DNA from: Eutreptiella sp. 'Long Island Sound 2002'
Lineage: Eukaryota > Euglenozoa > Euglenophyceae > Eutreptiales > Eutreptiaceae
Direction: 5' to 3'
DNA length: 64,000 bases
Assembly: GCA_964036045.1 (NCBI GenBank)
Contig: CAXIWF010000703.1
Location: 1 to 64,000 of the forward strand
A model generated the notes under the pieces. The model searched no databases and was not told where the DNA came from. It worked only from the letters and a program-made list of their open reading frames with translations. Made by a program: the position numbers and the translations under genes. This document shows, piece by piece, positions 1 through 11,315 of the stretch; position 1 is the first letter of the stretch; each line of letters opens with the position of its first letter.

Positions 1-151
1 ATTTTGCGAATCCGAGACGGTGGCGTCGAGCTATGGGGGAGGGGGGTCCTAACGAGCGGTGGGGGGTCCGAAAAACCCCCCCTCCAAAATGCGTTCGCAT
101 AAGGGCGCTGTCACAAGGACGTTATGCTACGCACATCCTTCTTGGAGGCAC
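1..151 (+). promoter_or_regulatory. SL RNA gene 5' flank (start of 5S-SL spacer cut by window edge)
   Basis: This is the last 151 bp before the SL gene. It contains a G-run and C-run able to pair (about 61-66 with 76-82) and a small hairpin, ATGCG-TT-CGCAT, at 89-100, about 50 bp upstream of the SL start. The segment is conserved before every SL copy in the window. Any SL promoter must lie here or further upstream in the 5S-SL spacer. No TATA-like or known euglenid promoter element was recognised, so the regulatory role is inferred from position only. Confidence 0.4.
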
Positions 152-252
152 ACTTTCTGAGTGTCTATTTTTTTTCGGTATATACTCGCTCCTTACTAGG
201 CAGCTTTGGTGCTTTCAGCGCCACTTTGTGGAGGCCAATGGGCCAATCTCCT
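152..252 (+). ncRNA. Spliced-leader (SL) RNA gene, unit A
   Basis: SL RNA donates its 5' exon to the 5' ends of nuclear mRNAs by trans-splicing in the nucleus. The exon is 152-177 (26 nt): ACTTTCTGAGTGTCTA, then eight T, then CG, matching the Euglena leader as I know it. The splice donor GTATAT follows directly at 178. The intron half can fold: hairpin GGTGC-TTTCA-GCGCC at 208-222, then a candidate Sm-like site ACTTTGTGG at 223-231, then a hairpin built on GGCC-AATG-GGCC (233-244) closed by GGA/TCC (230-232 with 249-251). This resembles the layout of trypanosomatid SL RNAs. The 3' end at 252 is estimated from the last stem and from the length of about 101 nt that I recall for Euglena SL RNA. 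It lies about 0.77 kb downstream of 5S on the same strand in complete cassettes. Confidence 0.92.
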
Positions 253-459
253 TCCAAAACCAAAGTCCTCTCCACTGGAGTCCGGATCATAGGCTCAAGC
301 TCAGCACCCACCATTTACTCCGCACACATCCGCACACATGTCCCTCCCCTTTGCGTAACACCCTGCCCTTCCTTCCCTGGTGGTATCGCGGCATGCGCTG
401 CCCCGCCCCTTCCGCCCCTCCCCCCTAGGGGAGTAGGGTTTGTCCATGTCCCTTGTGCG
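253..459. other. SL RNA 3' flank
   Basis: This is pyrimidine-rich DNA between the SL gene and the R1 repeat. It includes CCCCTCCCCCCTAGGGG near 415-431. No long T-run follows the SL gene, so there is no obvious pol III terminator; this fits, but does not prove, transcription by pol II as in other euglenozoans. The segment is repeated after every SL copy. Nothing else was recognised. Confidence 0.5.
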
Positions 460-659
460 CAGGAGACAATGGGGTGGGGTGGGGTGGGGGGGTGCATGCG
501 CGCAGTTGAGGCCGCGGTCACATTTTGTCGGCCCATTTGTGTGTGCTTCTTGCTTACTTGGGCCCTGGTTCCCCGTTTGCAGGGTATCTTTGTCTGATTG
601 TGCCCCATGTGCGGCGCTTAACGGCCGAATCTGTTCGTTGCTGGCCCGTTCGGACGCGG
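460..659. repeat. R1 repeat, SL-downstream copy, unit A
   Basis: This 200-bp block is a near copy (roughly 95%, counted by eye) of 20082-20284, which lies upstream of 5S. It starts CAGGAGACAATGGGG and ends TTCGGACGCGG. It contains a G-quadruplex-type tract at 471-492 (three GGGG runs separated by single T, then seven G). The two R1 copies flank the 5S-SL cassette as direct repeats 1,330 bp apart. Confidence 0.85.
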
Positions 660-1559
660 ACAATGATTTGTGCCATGTGATGTTTTTTCCAATCTGTTGC
701 ATTCGGTGACGTTGCCGATCGATGTGCACAGTGATACGCTGTATGGAGAGTGTTGTCCTGGGGACAGCTTGTTTTTTGGGCTTCTAGTCAGCTTTGCTGG
801 GAGTTTTGTTTTGTATTCTTTGCACCATGTCGTGCTGTGAGCAATGTGTTGTGTCTTGTGCGCAGTGCTGTCTATTGCAAGCTGTATCCAAAAACTTCCA
901 TGGTGCAGAACAAAGGTCTCATTGAAGCTCATGTTTTTCGCACATGGCCGCCATGGCACCTTCTTAGGAGCTAGATCTTCCTCTGAGTGTGCTGAGACCA
1001 TCCCGCCCCCCTCCTGGACAAGAATCTTAGAGATTCCAAATGTGCACATGCCTCTACAATGCCACATACCTTCGGGAAATCCTTCTGTGTAACCCGCATA
1101 GGCCTGTACGCAAAGGCTAAAAAGGATTTCAAAAATTTGCTGAACGAGGAATCTCAACAACCCTAGCTCCTTGAGGGAATATATGAATGGTCCAAATGCT
1201 CGATCTAGCCATAATTCAAAGGCAGGAAATACATTCTAAACTGTAAGCCACAAATTATCATAACTATTGCAACTTTCCTCAACCTCTTTTGTCCGCAAAA
1301 ATCTTGACGCAGTGATATTGCAGGTAGTAAAGACGTATCACTATTACTATCGCAAAAAGGAATGTCGAAGTGGTCCACTTCACGGTTCAAAAAATCCTAG
1401 TTTGTTGCGTGACGATGTTACAAATTTTGTACATACCATTGTCTGTTGGAAACAGAACACTGCATGTGTCCTGTGTGCTACAAAACCGCGGCTGCCAAAG
1501 TACTGCATGATTCGATGCTCAACAACTTACCAAAATGTCAAACCCATAGCAGATGAGGT
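660..1559. other. Unassigned spacer after R1, unit A
   Basis: About 0.9 kb with no gene, tRNA-like fold or tandem repeat that I can support. An open frame at 1267-1692 begins at TTG rather than ATG, has no recognisable domain, and is repeated without change in all five units only because the DNA itself is unchanged. GC content falls from the G-rich R1 side towards the AT-rich repeat that follows. Confidence 0.5.
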
Positions 1560-3552
1560 ATGGGATCAAATTGTCCTAACCAATTTTGAGAAACATCCCA
1601 GATGTCCCCAATATCCTAGTGAGTTTAAAATACAATATCACAATCTTCTACACAACCATAGATCTATCAAGGCTGCGCATCCCGATGGCTAACCCGTACG
1701 AAATGAAAAGCGCGCCAACGAATGTCCTAAGTCGTGTTTGAGAAAACGATCCTAAGTCCGAATGCAGAAAAGATCCTAATGATTCTAATTATCATAAAAG
1801 TCCTAACCAGGCGAACATGTTGCGATGAGTCATTGTCAAAGATATGGAAAAATAGGTTATCCTTATCCTAGAACCTCTGTCTAACGCGTGGAAAAAACAT
1901 CCTAAGTATCCTGAACATCCCCAGCCTTTGGGACAGAACGTTAGGGCTAGGAAACATCCTAACTATGCCAAGTACTGAATATTCCTCGATAACACCAACG
2001 AATATACTACATATCCTAAGAGTGGTTACAATTACGGTTGTCATGAGTTATTTGCCATCACTACACATGCAAAATGTAAAAAGAACGATATTCTAACTCC
2101 TGTTGGAGAAAATATCCTAAATATCTTCAACTGACTGAACATTTGTTCTCAAAAATATCCCAAATATCCCAAGTACTTTGTGTGGCTCCGGGCATGTAAT
2201 TATCCTAAACCTCCTGACCTGGCAAACATGTTGCGATGGGTCATTGTCAAAGAGATGGATAAACCGGTTAGCCTTAGCCTAAAAACACTGTCTAATTTGT
2301 GCAAAAAACATCCTAAGTATCCTAAATGTCCTCAACTTTTGGGACTGAAAGTTGGGGCTAGCAAACATCTTTAATGTGCTAAGTACTCCACTTTCTTCGA
2401 TAACAGCAAGGAATATCTTAAATATCCTAAGAGTGGTTACAAGTACGGTTGTGATGAGGAATTTGCCATTACTATACATGAAAAATCTAAGAATAAAAAT
2501 ATCATAAGTGCTGACGGAGAAAATATCCTAATTATCCTAAATATCCTAAACATCCCAATGGGCAAACAACGGGATGTTGAAAATGTTGTGAGTCCTAATT
2601 TTGCCAAGTCAGTCATCCGAATCATCGGGAAGATCGTTAAACCTCATGCAGAAAATATCCTAAGTATCCCAAATGTTCTGACCTGGCTCGTTTCTTTTCT
2701 CAAAAACATCCTAAATATCCTAAGTACGTAATATTGTTCGGGGCATATCATCGAACATATTGTAAGTATCCGCTATTGGTGTGATGAGTAAGTAGCGATG
2801 GCTAGAAGGAAGATATCATAAGTCCTATAGGAGACAATATTCGAATTATCCTAAATATTCTGAACCATCCAATGGGCCTACAACAGGATGCTGAAAATGT
2901 TGTGCTCAGCACGTGTCAAATACTTCCTAATCTCGCCAGACCAAACATCCTGAATATCAGCACCATTCTCTCAGATCATGCAGAAAATATCCTAAATATC
3001 CCAAATATCCTCAATTGACTGAACGTTCTTGCTCAAAAATATCCTCAATATCCCAAGTACTTCATGTAGCTTTGGGCATAACACCAGAAATATTCCAAAG
3101 ATTCGAAGAAGGGTTACAGCTACCATTGTGATGAGTACATTGCCAAAAATATCCTAAGTCCTGATGGAGACAATATCCTCATTATGTGGACCATCCTCAA
3201 CATCGTAATGGACAAACAAACGCAGGCTGAACATGTTGTGATAAGCAATCGTCAAAAACATCCCAACCTCGCCAGAACAAATATTCTAAATGCAAGAAAA
3301 GATCCTAAAACGTCATGCAAAAAATATCCTAAATATCCTAAATATCCCTAGCTGACTCATCTAGACTGAAACCTCCTGCTGAAAAATGTCCAAAATATCC
3401 CAAGTACTTAATATTCTTCCAGGCAAGGACCAAAAATATCCTAACTATCCTAAAAAATGGTTACCGTTAAAGCTAAGGTTAACCGTAACCCTTTTTTTTA
3501 GGATAATTAGGATATTTTCCCAAAAAAATGATCGGGTGTTTGGGATATTTTA
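1560..3552. repeat. Decayed TATCCTAA-rich tandem repeat region, unit A
   Basis: AT-rich DNA with scores of TATCCTAA, CATCCTAA and TATCCCAA words. On a larger scale, a module recurs with drift: AACATGTTGCGATG(A/G)GTCA occurs at about 1814 and 2227, and GTGGTTACAA(T/G)TACGGTTGT at about 2022 and 2433. Weaker relatives of the second block lie near 2790 and 3113. This suggests four old copies of a unit of about 340-410 bp. Word polarity flips to AGGATA after the hairpin at 3432-3517. It is not a telomere tract: spacing is irregular and the word is not TTTAGGG. Confidence 0.75.
3432..3517. repeat. Long imperfect inverted repeat (hairpin), unit A
   Basis: The left arm (3432-3470) runs AAAAATATCCTAACTATCC onward to GTTAA. 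The right arm (3479-3517) is its near reverse complement, with a few mismatches and a 1-bp indel. The arms are about 39 bp with an 8-nt spacer (AGCTAAGG). It marks the point where TATCCTAA words change strand. Confidence 0.85.
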
Positions 3553-4246
3553 GAACGCAAAAGTAACCTACTAGGATGCATTCTTTTGGCACTCACAAAC
3601 CACCTCGCCTATGGAATGAGGCCTCAAGACAACACAAACAGCCCTGAACCAGTGCACCACACATGTGTAACGGCAGCACTGACAGCACTCAATTATACAC
3701 TGATGTGATCAGAATTTCAATGATTCTCAGATGTACATTAGTGCAGTAAATTTTCCGCTTGTTTTCATGTTTTCCGTTCGCCGCCAGATGTCGCCTGTGA
3801 GCGCGCGTCGAGTCGCATTTGTCTTTCGTGATTTCCCAATCGGATTTATTTAAATTATTTCGAATGATTTCACGTTGTGTCATTATGTGCGATGAATGCG
3901 CATTGAGATTCTATGTCTGCTCCATTTTTGTAGACCGGGTTTTCGTACTCTTCATATTCCACCATGGAGTTCAAAGGACTTACAAGTGCTTCGCATATGT
4001 CGCTCCCCTAAGCTGGATATGGGTCTGAAGAGGGTTATGTGGGTTCGGAGATATCAGGGGCAGTGTCGGGCGTTACGACCCCTGGGGCATCAAGGCTACA
4101 GGCTTCGCAGTTACAACAAAGATCAACCACTATGCAGCGGTTACAACATGTTCCTCACATGGCACCACACAAAAGGAAGAAACACTACACCACATCAATC
4201 CACACCACGCTAGACCACACCACACCACCTTTCACCGCACTGCCCC
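3553..4246. other. Unassigned spacer before the 12-bp minisatellite, unit A
   Basis: About 0.7 kb of mixed-composition DNA with no recognisable gene. It holds most of the base differences that separate the A/C/E and B/D unit classes (near 3666, 3800 and 3858). Confidence 0.5.
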
Positions 4247-4494
4247 AGGATGTGCCCCGCAATGTGGCCCACGATGTGCCCCAGAATGTGCCCCTCAATG
4301 CTCACCAGAATGTGACCCATGATGTGCCCCACCATGTGCCCCACCATGTGCCGCACGATGTGCCCGCCAAATGCCAATTGATGTGCCCCATGATGTGCCC
4401 CACAGTGTGCCCCACTGTGAACCCCACGATGTGCCCTGGGATGTGCCCCACCATGTGCCCCACCATGTGCCGCAGGATGTGCCCCACCATGTAG
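4247..4494. repeat. 12-bp minisatellite (GATGTGCCCCAC type), unit A
   Basis: About 20 degenerate copies of a 12-bp word (G/C)ATGTGCCCCAC. Because 12 is divisible by 3, several frames on both strands stay open and translate as tetrapeptide repeats such as VPHH or CPTM. That is a by-product of the repeat and not evidence for a protein. Confidence 0.88.
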
Positions 4495-4710
4495 TAAAAT
4501 ACTTGTAAAATCGGGGTAAAAATTGGGGATGTTTTTTGCCATACAAGGAGGGTGCTGGGTATACTTTGCACTGCACCACGGCCTCCTACCACCTTCAGAA
4601 TGCATACCACTTCACAAATGCCTTCCTCTCTATCATTACATCACATTCCAACCCATGGTTGCTCGACCGGGATGCTACCCTTGCTGGTCTCTCCGCTGTT
4701 TACCACAAAT
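4495..4710 (-). repeat. S element, inverted copy (hybrid of two), unit A
   Basis: Read on the minus strand, this matches the S spacer inside the satellite array (for example 4947-5165): AGAGACCAGCAAGGG, AGCATCCCGG, GGAATGTGATGTAATGATAG, TAGGAGGCCGTGGTGCAGTG and TTTTTACCCC in the same order. Unit A has one inverted copy where B, C and D have two. Its left part matches their first copy and its right part their second, so it looks like the product of a 418-bp deletion by recombination between them. Confidence 0.8.
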
Positions 4711-4946
4711 CCCGCCCTTTCATGTCCCAACACCCCATTCAAAAACACCCACCCCTCCCCCATCCGCATCAACACGCCATACCTACACTTTCGTGCAACC
4801 CCCCAAATGTGCTTACATTCACATTTGCATCCCGACGCACCCATCCAATTCCACACAGGCCACCGTACCCCGCCCTTTCATGTCCCAACAACCCATTCAA
4901 AAAGAACCACACACCAGCATCCGCATCAACACGCCGTACCTACACT

Positions 4947-5235
4947 TGTGGTAATCACCAGAGAGACCAGCAAGGGGAGCATCCCGGGTGAGCAACTATG
5001 GCTTGGAATGTGATGTAATGATAGAGGGGAGGGCAGCTGTGGAGTGCACCTCATTGCAAAGATGTTAGGAGGCCGTGGTGCAGTGCATGGTACAACCAGC
5101 ACCCCCTCTGTGTAGCGAAAAACATAGCCGATTTTTACCCCAATTTTACTAGCGAGCGGTGGACCTTAATGGAGCCACCGCGGCTGGAAATGCTTTTGCC
5201 TGGCAAAGCCAGTTCAGATGTCCATGGCAGCATCG
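4947..5235 (+). repeat. S element copy A1
   Basis: A 289-bp non-158 element between satellite blocks, from GGTAATCACCAGAGAGACC to ATGGCAGCATCG. It contains GGAATGTGATGTAATGATAG, TAGGAGGCCGTGGTGCAGTG, ATTTTTACCCCAATTTTACT and GAGCCACCGCGGCTGG. No gene or known RNA was recognised. This copy has GATAGAGG and AAATGC markers; five monomers follow. Confidence 0.85.
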
Positions 5236-6099
5236 CCCTTTCATGTTCCAACGACCCATTCAAAAACACCCACCCCTCCCCCATCCGCATCAACACGCCA
5301 TACCTACACTTTCCTACAACCCCCCCAATGTGCTCACATTCACATTTGCATCCCACCGCATCCACCCAACCCGGCACAGGCCACGGTACCCCGCCATTTC
5401 ATGTTCCAACACCCCATTCAAAAACACCCACCCCTCCCCCATCCGCCTCAACGCGGCATACCTACACTTTCCTACAACCCCCCCAATGTGCTCACATTCA
5501 CATTTGCATCCCACCGCATCCACCCAACCCGGCACAGGCCACCGTACCCCGCCCTTTCATGTCCCAACACCCCATTCAAAAACACCCACCCCTCCTCCAT
5601 CCGCATCAACACGCCATACCTACACTTTCGTGCGACCCCCCGTATGTGCTCACATTCACATTTGCATCCCACTGCACCCACCCAACCCCACACAGGCCAC
5701 CGTACCTCGCCCTTTCGTGTTCCAACACCCCATTCAAAAACACCCACCCCTCCCCCATCCGCATCAACACGCCATACCTGCACTTTCTTGCAACCCTCCC
5801 AATGTGCTCACATTCACATTTGCATCCCAGCGCATCCACCCAACCCGGCACAGGCCACGGTACCCCGCCATTTCATGTTCCAACACCCCATTCAAAAACA
5901 CCCACCCCTCCCCCATCCGCCTCAACACGGCATACCTACACTTTCGTGCAACCCCCCAAATGTGCTCACATTCACATTTACATCCCACCGCACCCATCCA
6001 ATTCCACACAGGCCACCGTACCCCGCCCTTTCATGTCCCAACAACCCATTCAAAAAGAACCACACACCAGCATCCGCATCAACACGCCGTACCTACACT

Positions 6100-6388
6100 T
6101 GTGGTAATCACCAGAGAGACCAGCAAGGGGAGCATCCCGGGTGAGCAACTATGGCTTGGAATGTGATGTAATGATAGAGGGGAGGGCAGCTGTGGAGTGC
6201 ACCTCATTGCAAAGATGTTAGGAGGCCGTGGTGCAGTGCATGGTACAACCAGCACCCCCTCTGTGTAGCGAAAAACATAGCCGATTTTTACCCCAATTTT
6301 ACTAGCGAGCGGTGGACCTTAATGGAGCCACCGCGGCTGGAAATGTTTTTGCCTGGCAAAGCCAGTTCAGATGTCCATGGCAGCATCG
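6100..6388 (+). repeat. S element copy A2
   Basis: Same element; markers GATAGAGG and AAATGT; eight monomers follow. Confidence 0.85.
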
Positions 6389-7725
6389 CCCTTTCATGTT
6401 CCAACGACCCATTCAAAAACACCCACCCCTCCCCCATCCGCATCAACACGCCATACCTACACTTTCCTACAACCCCTCCAATGTGCTTACATTCACATTT
6501 GCATCCCACCGCATCCACCCAACCCGGCACAGGCCACGGTACCCCGCCATTTCATGTTCCAACACCCCATTCAAAAACACCCACCCCTCCCCCATCCGCC
6601 TCAACGCGGCATACCTACACTTTCGTGCAACCCCCCAAATGTGCTCACATTCACATTTGCATCCCACCGCATCCACCCAACCCGGCACAGGCCACCGTAC
6701 CCCGCCCTTTCATGTCCCAACACCCCATTCAAAAACACCCACCCCTCCTTCATCCGCATCAACACGCCATACCTACACTTTCGTGCGACCCCCCGTATGT
6801 GCTCGCATTCACATTTGCATCCCACTGCACCCACCCAACCCCACACAGGCCACCGTACCTCGCCCTTTCATGTCCCAACACCCCATTCAAAAACACCCAC
6901 CCCTCCCCCATCCGCATCAACACGCCATACCTACACTTTCCTACAACCCCCCCAATGTGCTCACATTCACATTTGCATCCCACCGCATCCACCCAACCCG
7001 GCACAGGCCACGGTACCCCGCCATTTCATGTTCCAACACCCCATTCAAAAACACCCACCCCTCCCCCATCCGCCTCAACACGGCATACCTACACTTTCGT
7101 GCAACCCCCCAAATGTGCTCACATTCACATTTGCATCCCACCGCATCCACCCAACCCCACACAGGCCACCGTACCCCGCCCTTTCATGTCCCAACACCCC
7201 ATTCAAAAACACCCACCCCTCCCCCATCCGCCTCAACACGGCATACCTACACTTTCGTGCAACCCCCCAAATGTGCTCGGATTCACATTTGCATCCCACC
7301 GCATCCACCCAACCCGGCACAGGCCACGGTACCCCGCCGTTTCATGTTCCAACACCCCATTGAAAAACACCCACCCCTCCCCCATCCGCATCAACACGCC
7401 ATACCTGCACTTTCTTGCAACCCTCCCAATGTGCTCACATTCACATTTGCATCCCATCGCATCCACCCAACCCGGCACAGGCCACGGTACCCCGCCATTT
7501 CATGTTCCAACACCTATTCAAAAACACCCACCCCTCCCCCATCCGCCTCAACACGGCATACCTACACTTTCGTGAAACCACCCAAATGTGCTCACATTCA
7601 CATTTGCATCCCACCGCATCCACCCAACCCCACACAGGCCACCGTACCCCGCCCTTTCATGTCCCAACAACCCATTCAAAAAGAACCACACACCAGCATC
7701 CGCATCAACACGCCGTACCTACACT

Positions 7726-8014
7726 TGTGGTAATCACCAGAGAGACCAGCAAGGGGAGCATCCCGGGTGAGCAACTATGGCTTGGAATGTGATGTAATGA
7801 TCGAGGGGAGGGCAGCTGTGGAGTGCACCTCATTGCAAAGATGTTAGGAGGCCGTGGTGCAGTGCATGGTACAACCAGCACCCCCTCTGTGTAGCGAAAA
7901 ACATAGCCGATTTTTACCCCAATTTTACTAGCGAGCGGTGGACCTTAATGGAGCCACCGCGGCTGGAAATGTTTTTGCCTGGCAAAGCCAGTTCAGATGT
8001 CCATGGCAGCATCG
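7726..8014 (+). repeat. S element copy A3
   Basis: Same element; markers GATCGAGG and AAATGT; five monomers follow. The downstream block shares rare monomer variants (CCCGAAATG, CAAATGGGC) with the block after copy A7. Confidence 0.85.
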
Positions 8015-8878
8015 CCCTTTCATGTTCCAACGACCCATTCAAAAACACCCACCCCTCCCCCATCCGCATCAACACGCCATACCTACACTTTCCTACAACC
8101 CCCCCAATGTGCTTACATTCACATTTGCATCCCACCGCATCCACCCAACCCGGCACAGGCCACGGTACCCCGCCATTTCATGTTCCAACACCCCATTCAA
8201 AAACACCCACCCCTCCCCCATCCGCCTCAACGCGGCATACCTACACTTTCGTGCAACCCCCGAAATGTGCTCACATTCACATTTGCATCCCACCGCATCC
8301 ACCCAACCCCACACAGGCCACCGTACCCCGCCCTTTCATGTCCCAACACCCCATTCAAAAACACCCACCCCTCCTCCATCCGCATCAACAGGCCATACCT
8401 ACACTTTCGTGCGACCCCCCGTATGTGCTCACATTCACATTTGCATCCCACTGCACCCACCCAACCCCACACAGGCCACCGTACCTCGCCCTTTCGTGTT
8501 CCAACACCCCATTCAAAAACACCCACCCCTCCCCCATCCGCATCAACACGCCATACCTGCACTTTCTTGCAACCCTCCCAATGTGCTCACATTCACATTT
8601 GCATCCCAGCGCATCCACCCAACCCGGCACAGGCCACGGTACCCCGCCATTTCATGTTCCAACACCCCATTCAAAAACACCCACCCCTCCCCCATCCGCC
8701 TCAACACGGCATACCTACACTTTCGTGCAACCCCCCAAATGGGCTCACATTCACATTTACATCCCACCGCACCCATCCAATTCCACACAGGCCACCGTAC
8801 CCCGCCCTTTCATGTCCCAACAACCCATTCAAAAAGAACCACACACCAGCATCCGCATCAACACGCCGTACCTACACT

Positions 8879-9167
8879 TGTGGTAATCACCAGAGAGACC
8901 AGCAAGGGGAGCATCCCGGGTGAGCAACTATGGCTTGGAATGTGATGTAATGATAGAGGGGAGGGCAGCTGTGGAGTGCACCTCATTGCAAAGATGTTAG
9001 GAGGCCGTGGTGCAGTGCATGGTACAACCAGCACCCCCTCTGTGTAGCGAAAAACATAGCCGATTTTTACCCCAATTTTACTAGCGAGCGGTGGACCTTA
9101 ATGGAGCCACCGCGGCTGGAAATGTTTTTGCCTGGCAAAGCCAGTTCAGATGTCCATGGCAGCATCG
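8879..9167 (+). repeat. S element copy A4
   Basis: Same element; markers GATAGAGG and AAATGT; four monomers follow. Confidence 0.85.
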
Positions 9168-9873
9168 CCCTTTCATGTTCCAACGACCCATTCAAAAACA
9201 CCCACCCCTCCCCCATCCGCATCAACACGCCATACCTACACTTTCCTACAACCCCTCCAATGTGCTTACATTCACATTTGCATCCCACCGCATCCACCCA
9301 ACCCGGCACAGGCCACGGTACCCCGCCATTTCATGTTCCAACACCCCATTCAAAAACACCCACCCCTCCCCCATCCGCCTCAACGCGGCATACCTACACT
9401 TTCGTGCAACCCCCCAAATGTGCTCACATTCACATTTGCATCCCACCGCATCCACCCAACCCGGCACAGGCCACCGTACCCCGCCCTTTCATGTCCCAAC
9501 ACCCCATTCAAAAACACCCACCCCTCCCCCATCCGCATCAACACGCCATACCTGCACTTTCTTGCAACCCTCCCAATGTGCTCACATTCACATTTACATC
9601 CCAGCGCATCCACCCAACCCGGCACAGGCCACGGTACCCCGCCATTTCATGTTCCAACACCCCATTCAAAAACACCCACCCCTCCCCCATCCGCCTCAAC
9701 ACGGCATACCTACACTTTCGTGCAACCCCCCAAATGTGCTCACATTCACATTTGCATCCCACCGCACCCATCCAATTCCACACAGGCCACCGTACCCCGC
9801 CCTTTCATGTCCCAACAACCCATTCAAAAAGAACCACACACCAGCATCCGCATCAACACGCCGTACCTACACT

Positions 9874-10162
9874 TGTGGTAATCACCAGAGAGACCAGCAA
9901 GGGGAGCATCCCGGGTGAGCAACTATGGCTTGGAATGTGATGTAATGATAGAGGGGAGGGCAGCTGTGGAGTGCACCTCATTGCAAAGATGTTAGGAGGC
10001 CGTGGTGCAGTGCATGGTACAACCAGCACCCCCTCTGTGTAGCGAAAAACATAGCCGATTTTTACCCCAATTTTACTAGCGAGCGGTGGACCTTAATGGA
10101 GCCACCGCGGCTGGAACTGCTTTTGCCTGGCAAAGCCAGTTCAGATGTCCATGGCAGCATCG
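9874..10162 (+). repeat. S element copy A5
   Basis: Same element; markers GATAGAGG and the unusual AACTGC; five monomers follow. Confidence 0.85.
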
Positions 10163-11026
10163 CCCTTTCATGTTCCAACGACCCATTCAAAAACACCCAC
10201 CCCTCCCCCATCCGCATCAACACGCCATACCTACACTTTCCTACAACCCCCCCAATGTGCTCACATTCACATTTGCATCCCACCGCATCCACCCAACCCG
10301 GCACAGGCCACGGTACCCCGCCATTTCATGTTCCAACACCCCATTCAAAAACACCCACCCCTCCCCCATCCGCCTCAACGCGGCATACCTACACTTTCCT
10401 ACAACCCCCCCAATGTGCTCACATTCACATTTGCATCCCACCGCATCCACCCAACCCGGCACAGGCCACCGTACCCCGCCCTTTCATGTCCCAACACCCC
10501 ATTCAAAAACACCCACCCCTCCTCCATCCGCATCAACACGCCATACCTACACTTTCGTGCGACCCCCCGTATGTGCTCACATTCACATTTGCATCCCACT
10601 GCACCCACCCAACCCCACACAGGCCACCGTACCTCGCCCTTTCGTGTTCCAACACCCCATTCAAAAACACCCACCCCTCCCCCATCCGCATCAACACGCC
10701 ATACCTGCACTTTCTTGCAACCCTCCCAATGTGCTCACATTCACATTTGCATCCCAGCGCATCCACCCAACCCGGCACAGGCCACGGTACCCCGCCATTT
10801 CATGTTCCAACACCCCATTCAAAAACACCCACCCCTCCCCCATCCGCCTCAACACGGCATACCTACACTTTCGTGCAACCCCCCAAATGTGCTCACATTC
10901 ACATTTACATCCCACCGCACCCATCCAATTCCACACAGGCCACCGTACCCCGCCCTTTCATGTCCCAACAACCCATTCAAAAAGAACCACACACCAGCAT
11001 CCGCATCAACACGCCGTACCTACACT

Positions 11027-11315
11027 TGTGGTAATCACCAGAGAGACCAGCAAGGGGAGCATCCCGGGTGAGCAACTATGGCTTGGAATGTGATGTAATG
11101 ATAGAGGGGAGGGCAGCTGTGGAGTGCACCTCATTGCAAAGATGTTAGGAGGCCGTGGTGCAGTGCATGGTACAACCAGCACCCCCTCTGTGTAGCGAAA
11201 AACATAGCCGATTTTTACCCCAATTTTACTAGCGAGCGGTGGACCTTAATGGAGCCACCGCGGCTGGAAATGTTTTTGCCTGGCAAAGCCAGTTCAGATG
11301 TCCATGGCAGCATCG
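11027..11315 (+). repeat. S element copy A6
   Basis: Same element; markers GATAGAGG and AAATGT; followed by the longest uninterrupted run, 17 monomers. Confidence 0.85.

Noticed and set aside
1267-1692. 141-codon frame conserved in all five units
   Set aside because: It begins at TTG, not ATG, has no recognisable domain, and is identical between units only because the surrounding non-coding DNA is equally identical, so there is no sign of protein-level selection.
1560-3552. Telomere-like CCTAA repeats
   Set aside because: Words are irregularly spaced within larger decayed modules, are not the TTTAGGG-type repeat expected of a telomere, and sit in the middle of every unit.
4247-4494. Open frames on both strands with VPHH/CPTM or GAHG repeats
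   Set aside because: They are a direct consequence of a 12-bp minisatellite, which keeps frames open on both strands; no start context or flanking coding sequence was found.
4947-5235. S element as a box C/D snoRNA gene (GTGATGT, AATGATAG)
   Set aside because: The boxes do not match RUGAUGA cleanly, no CUGA D box with a terminal stem was found at a suitable distance, and Euglena snoRNA similarity cannot be tested here.
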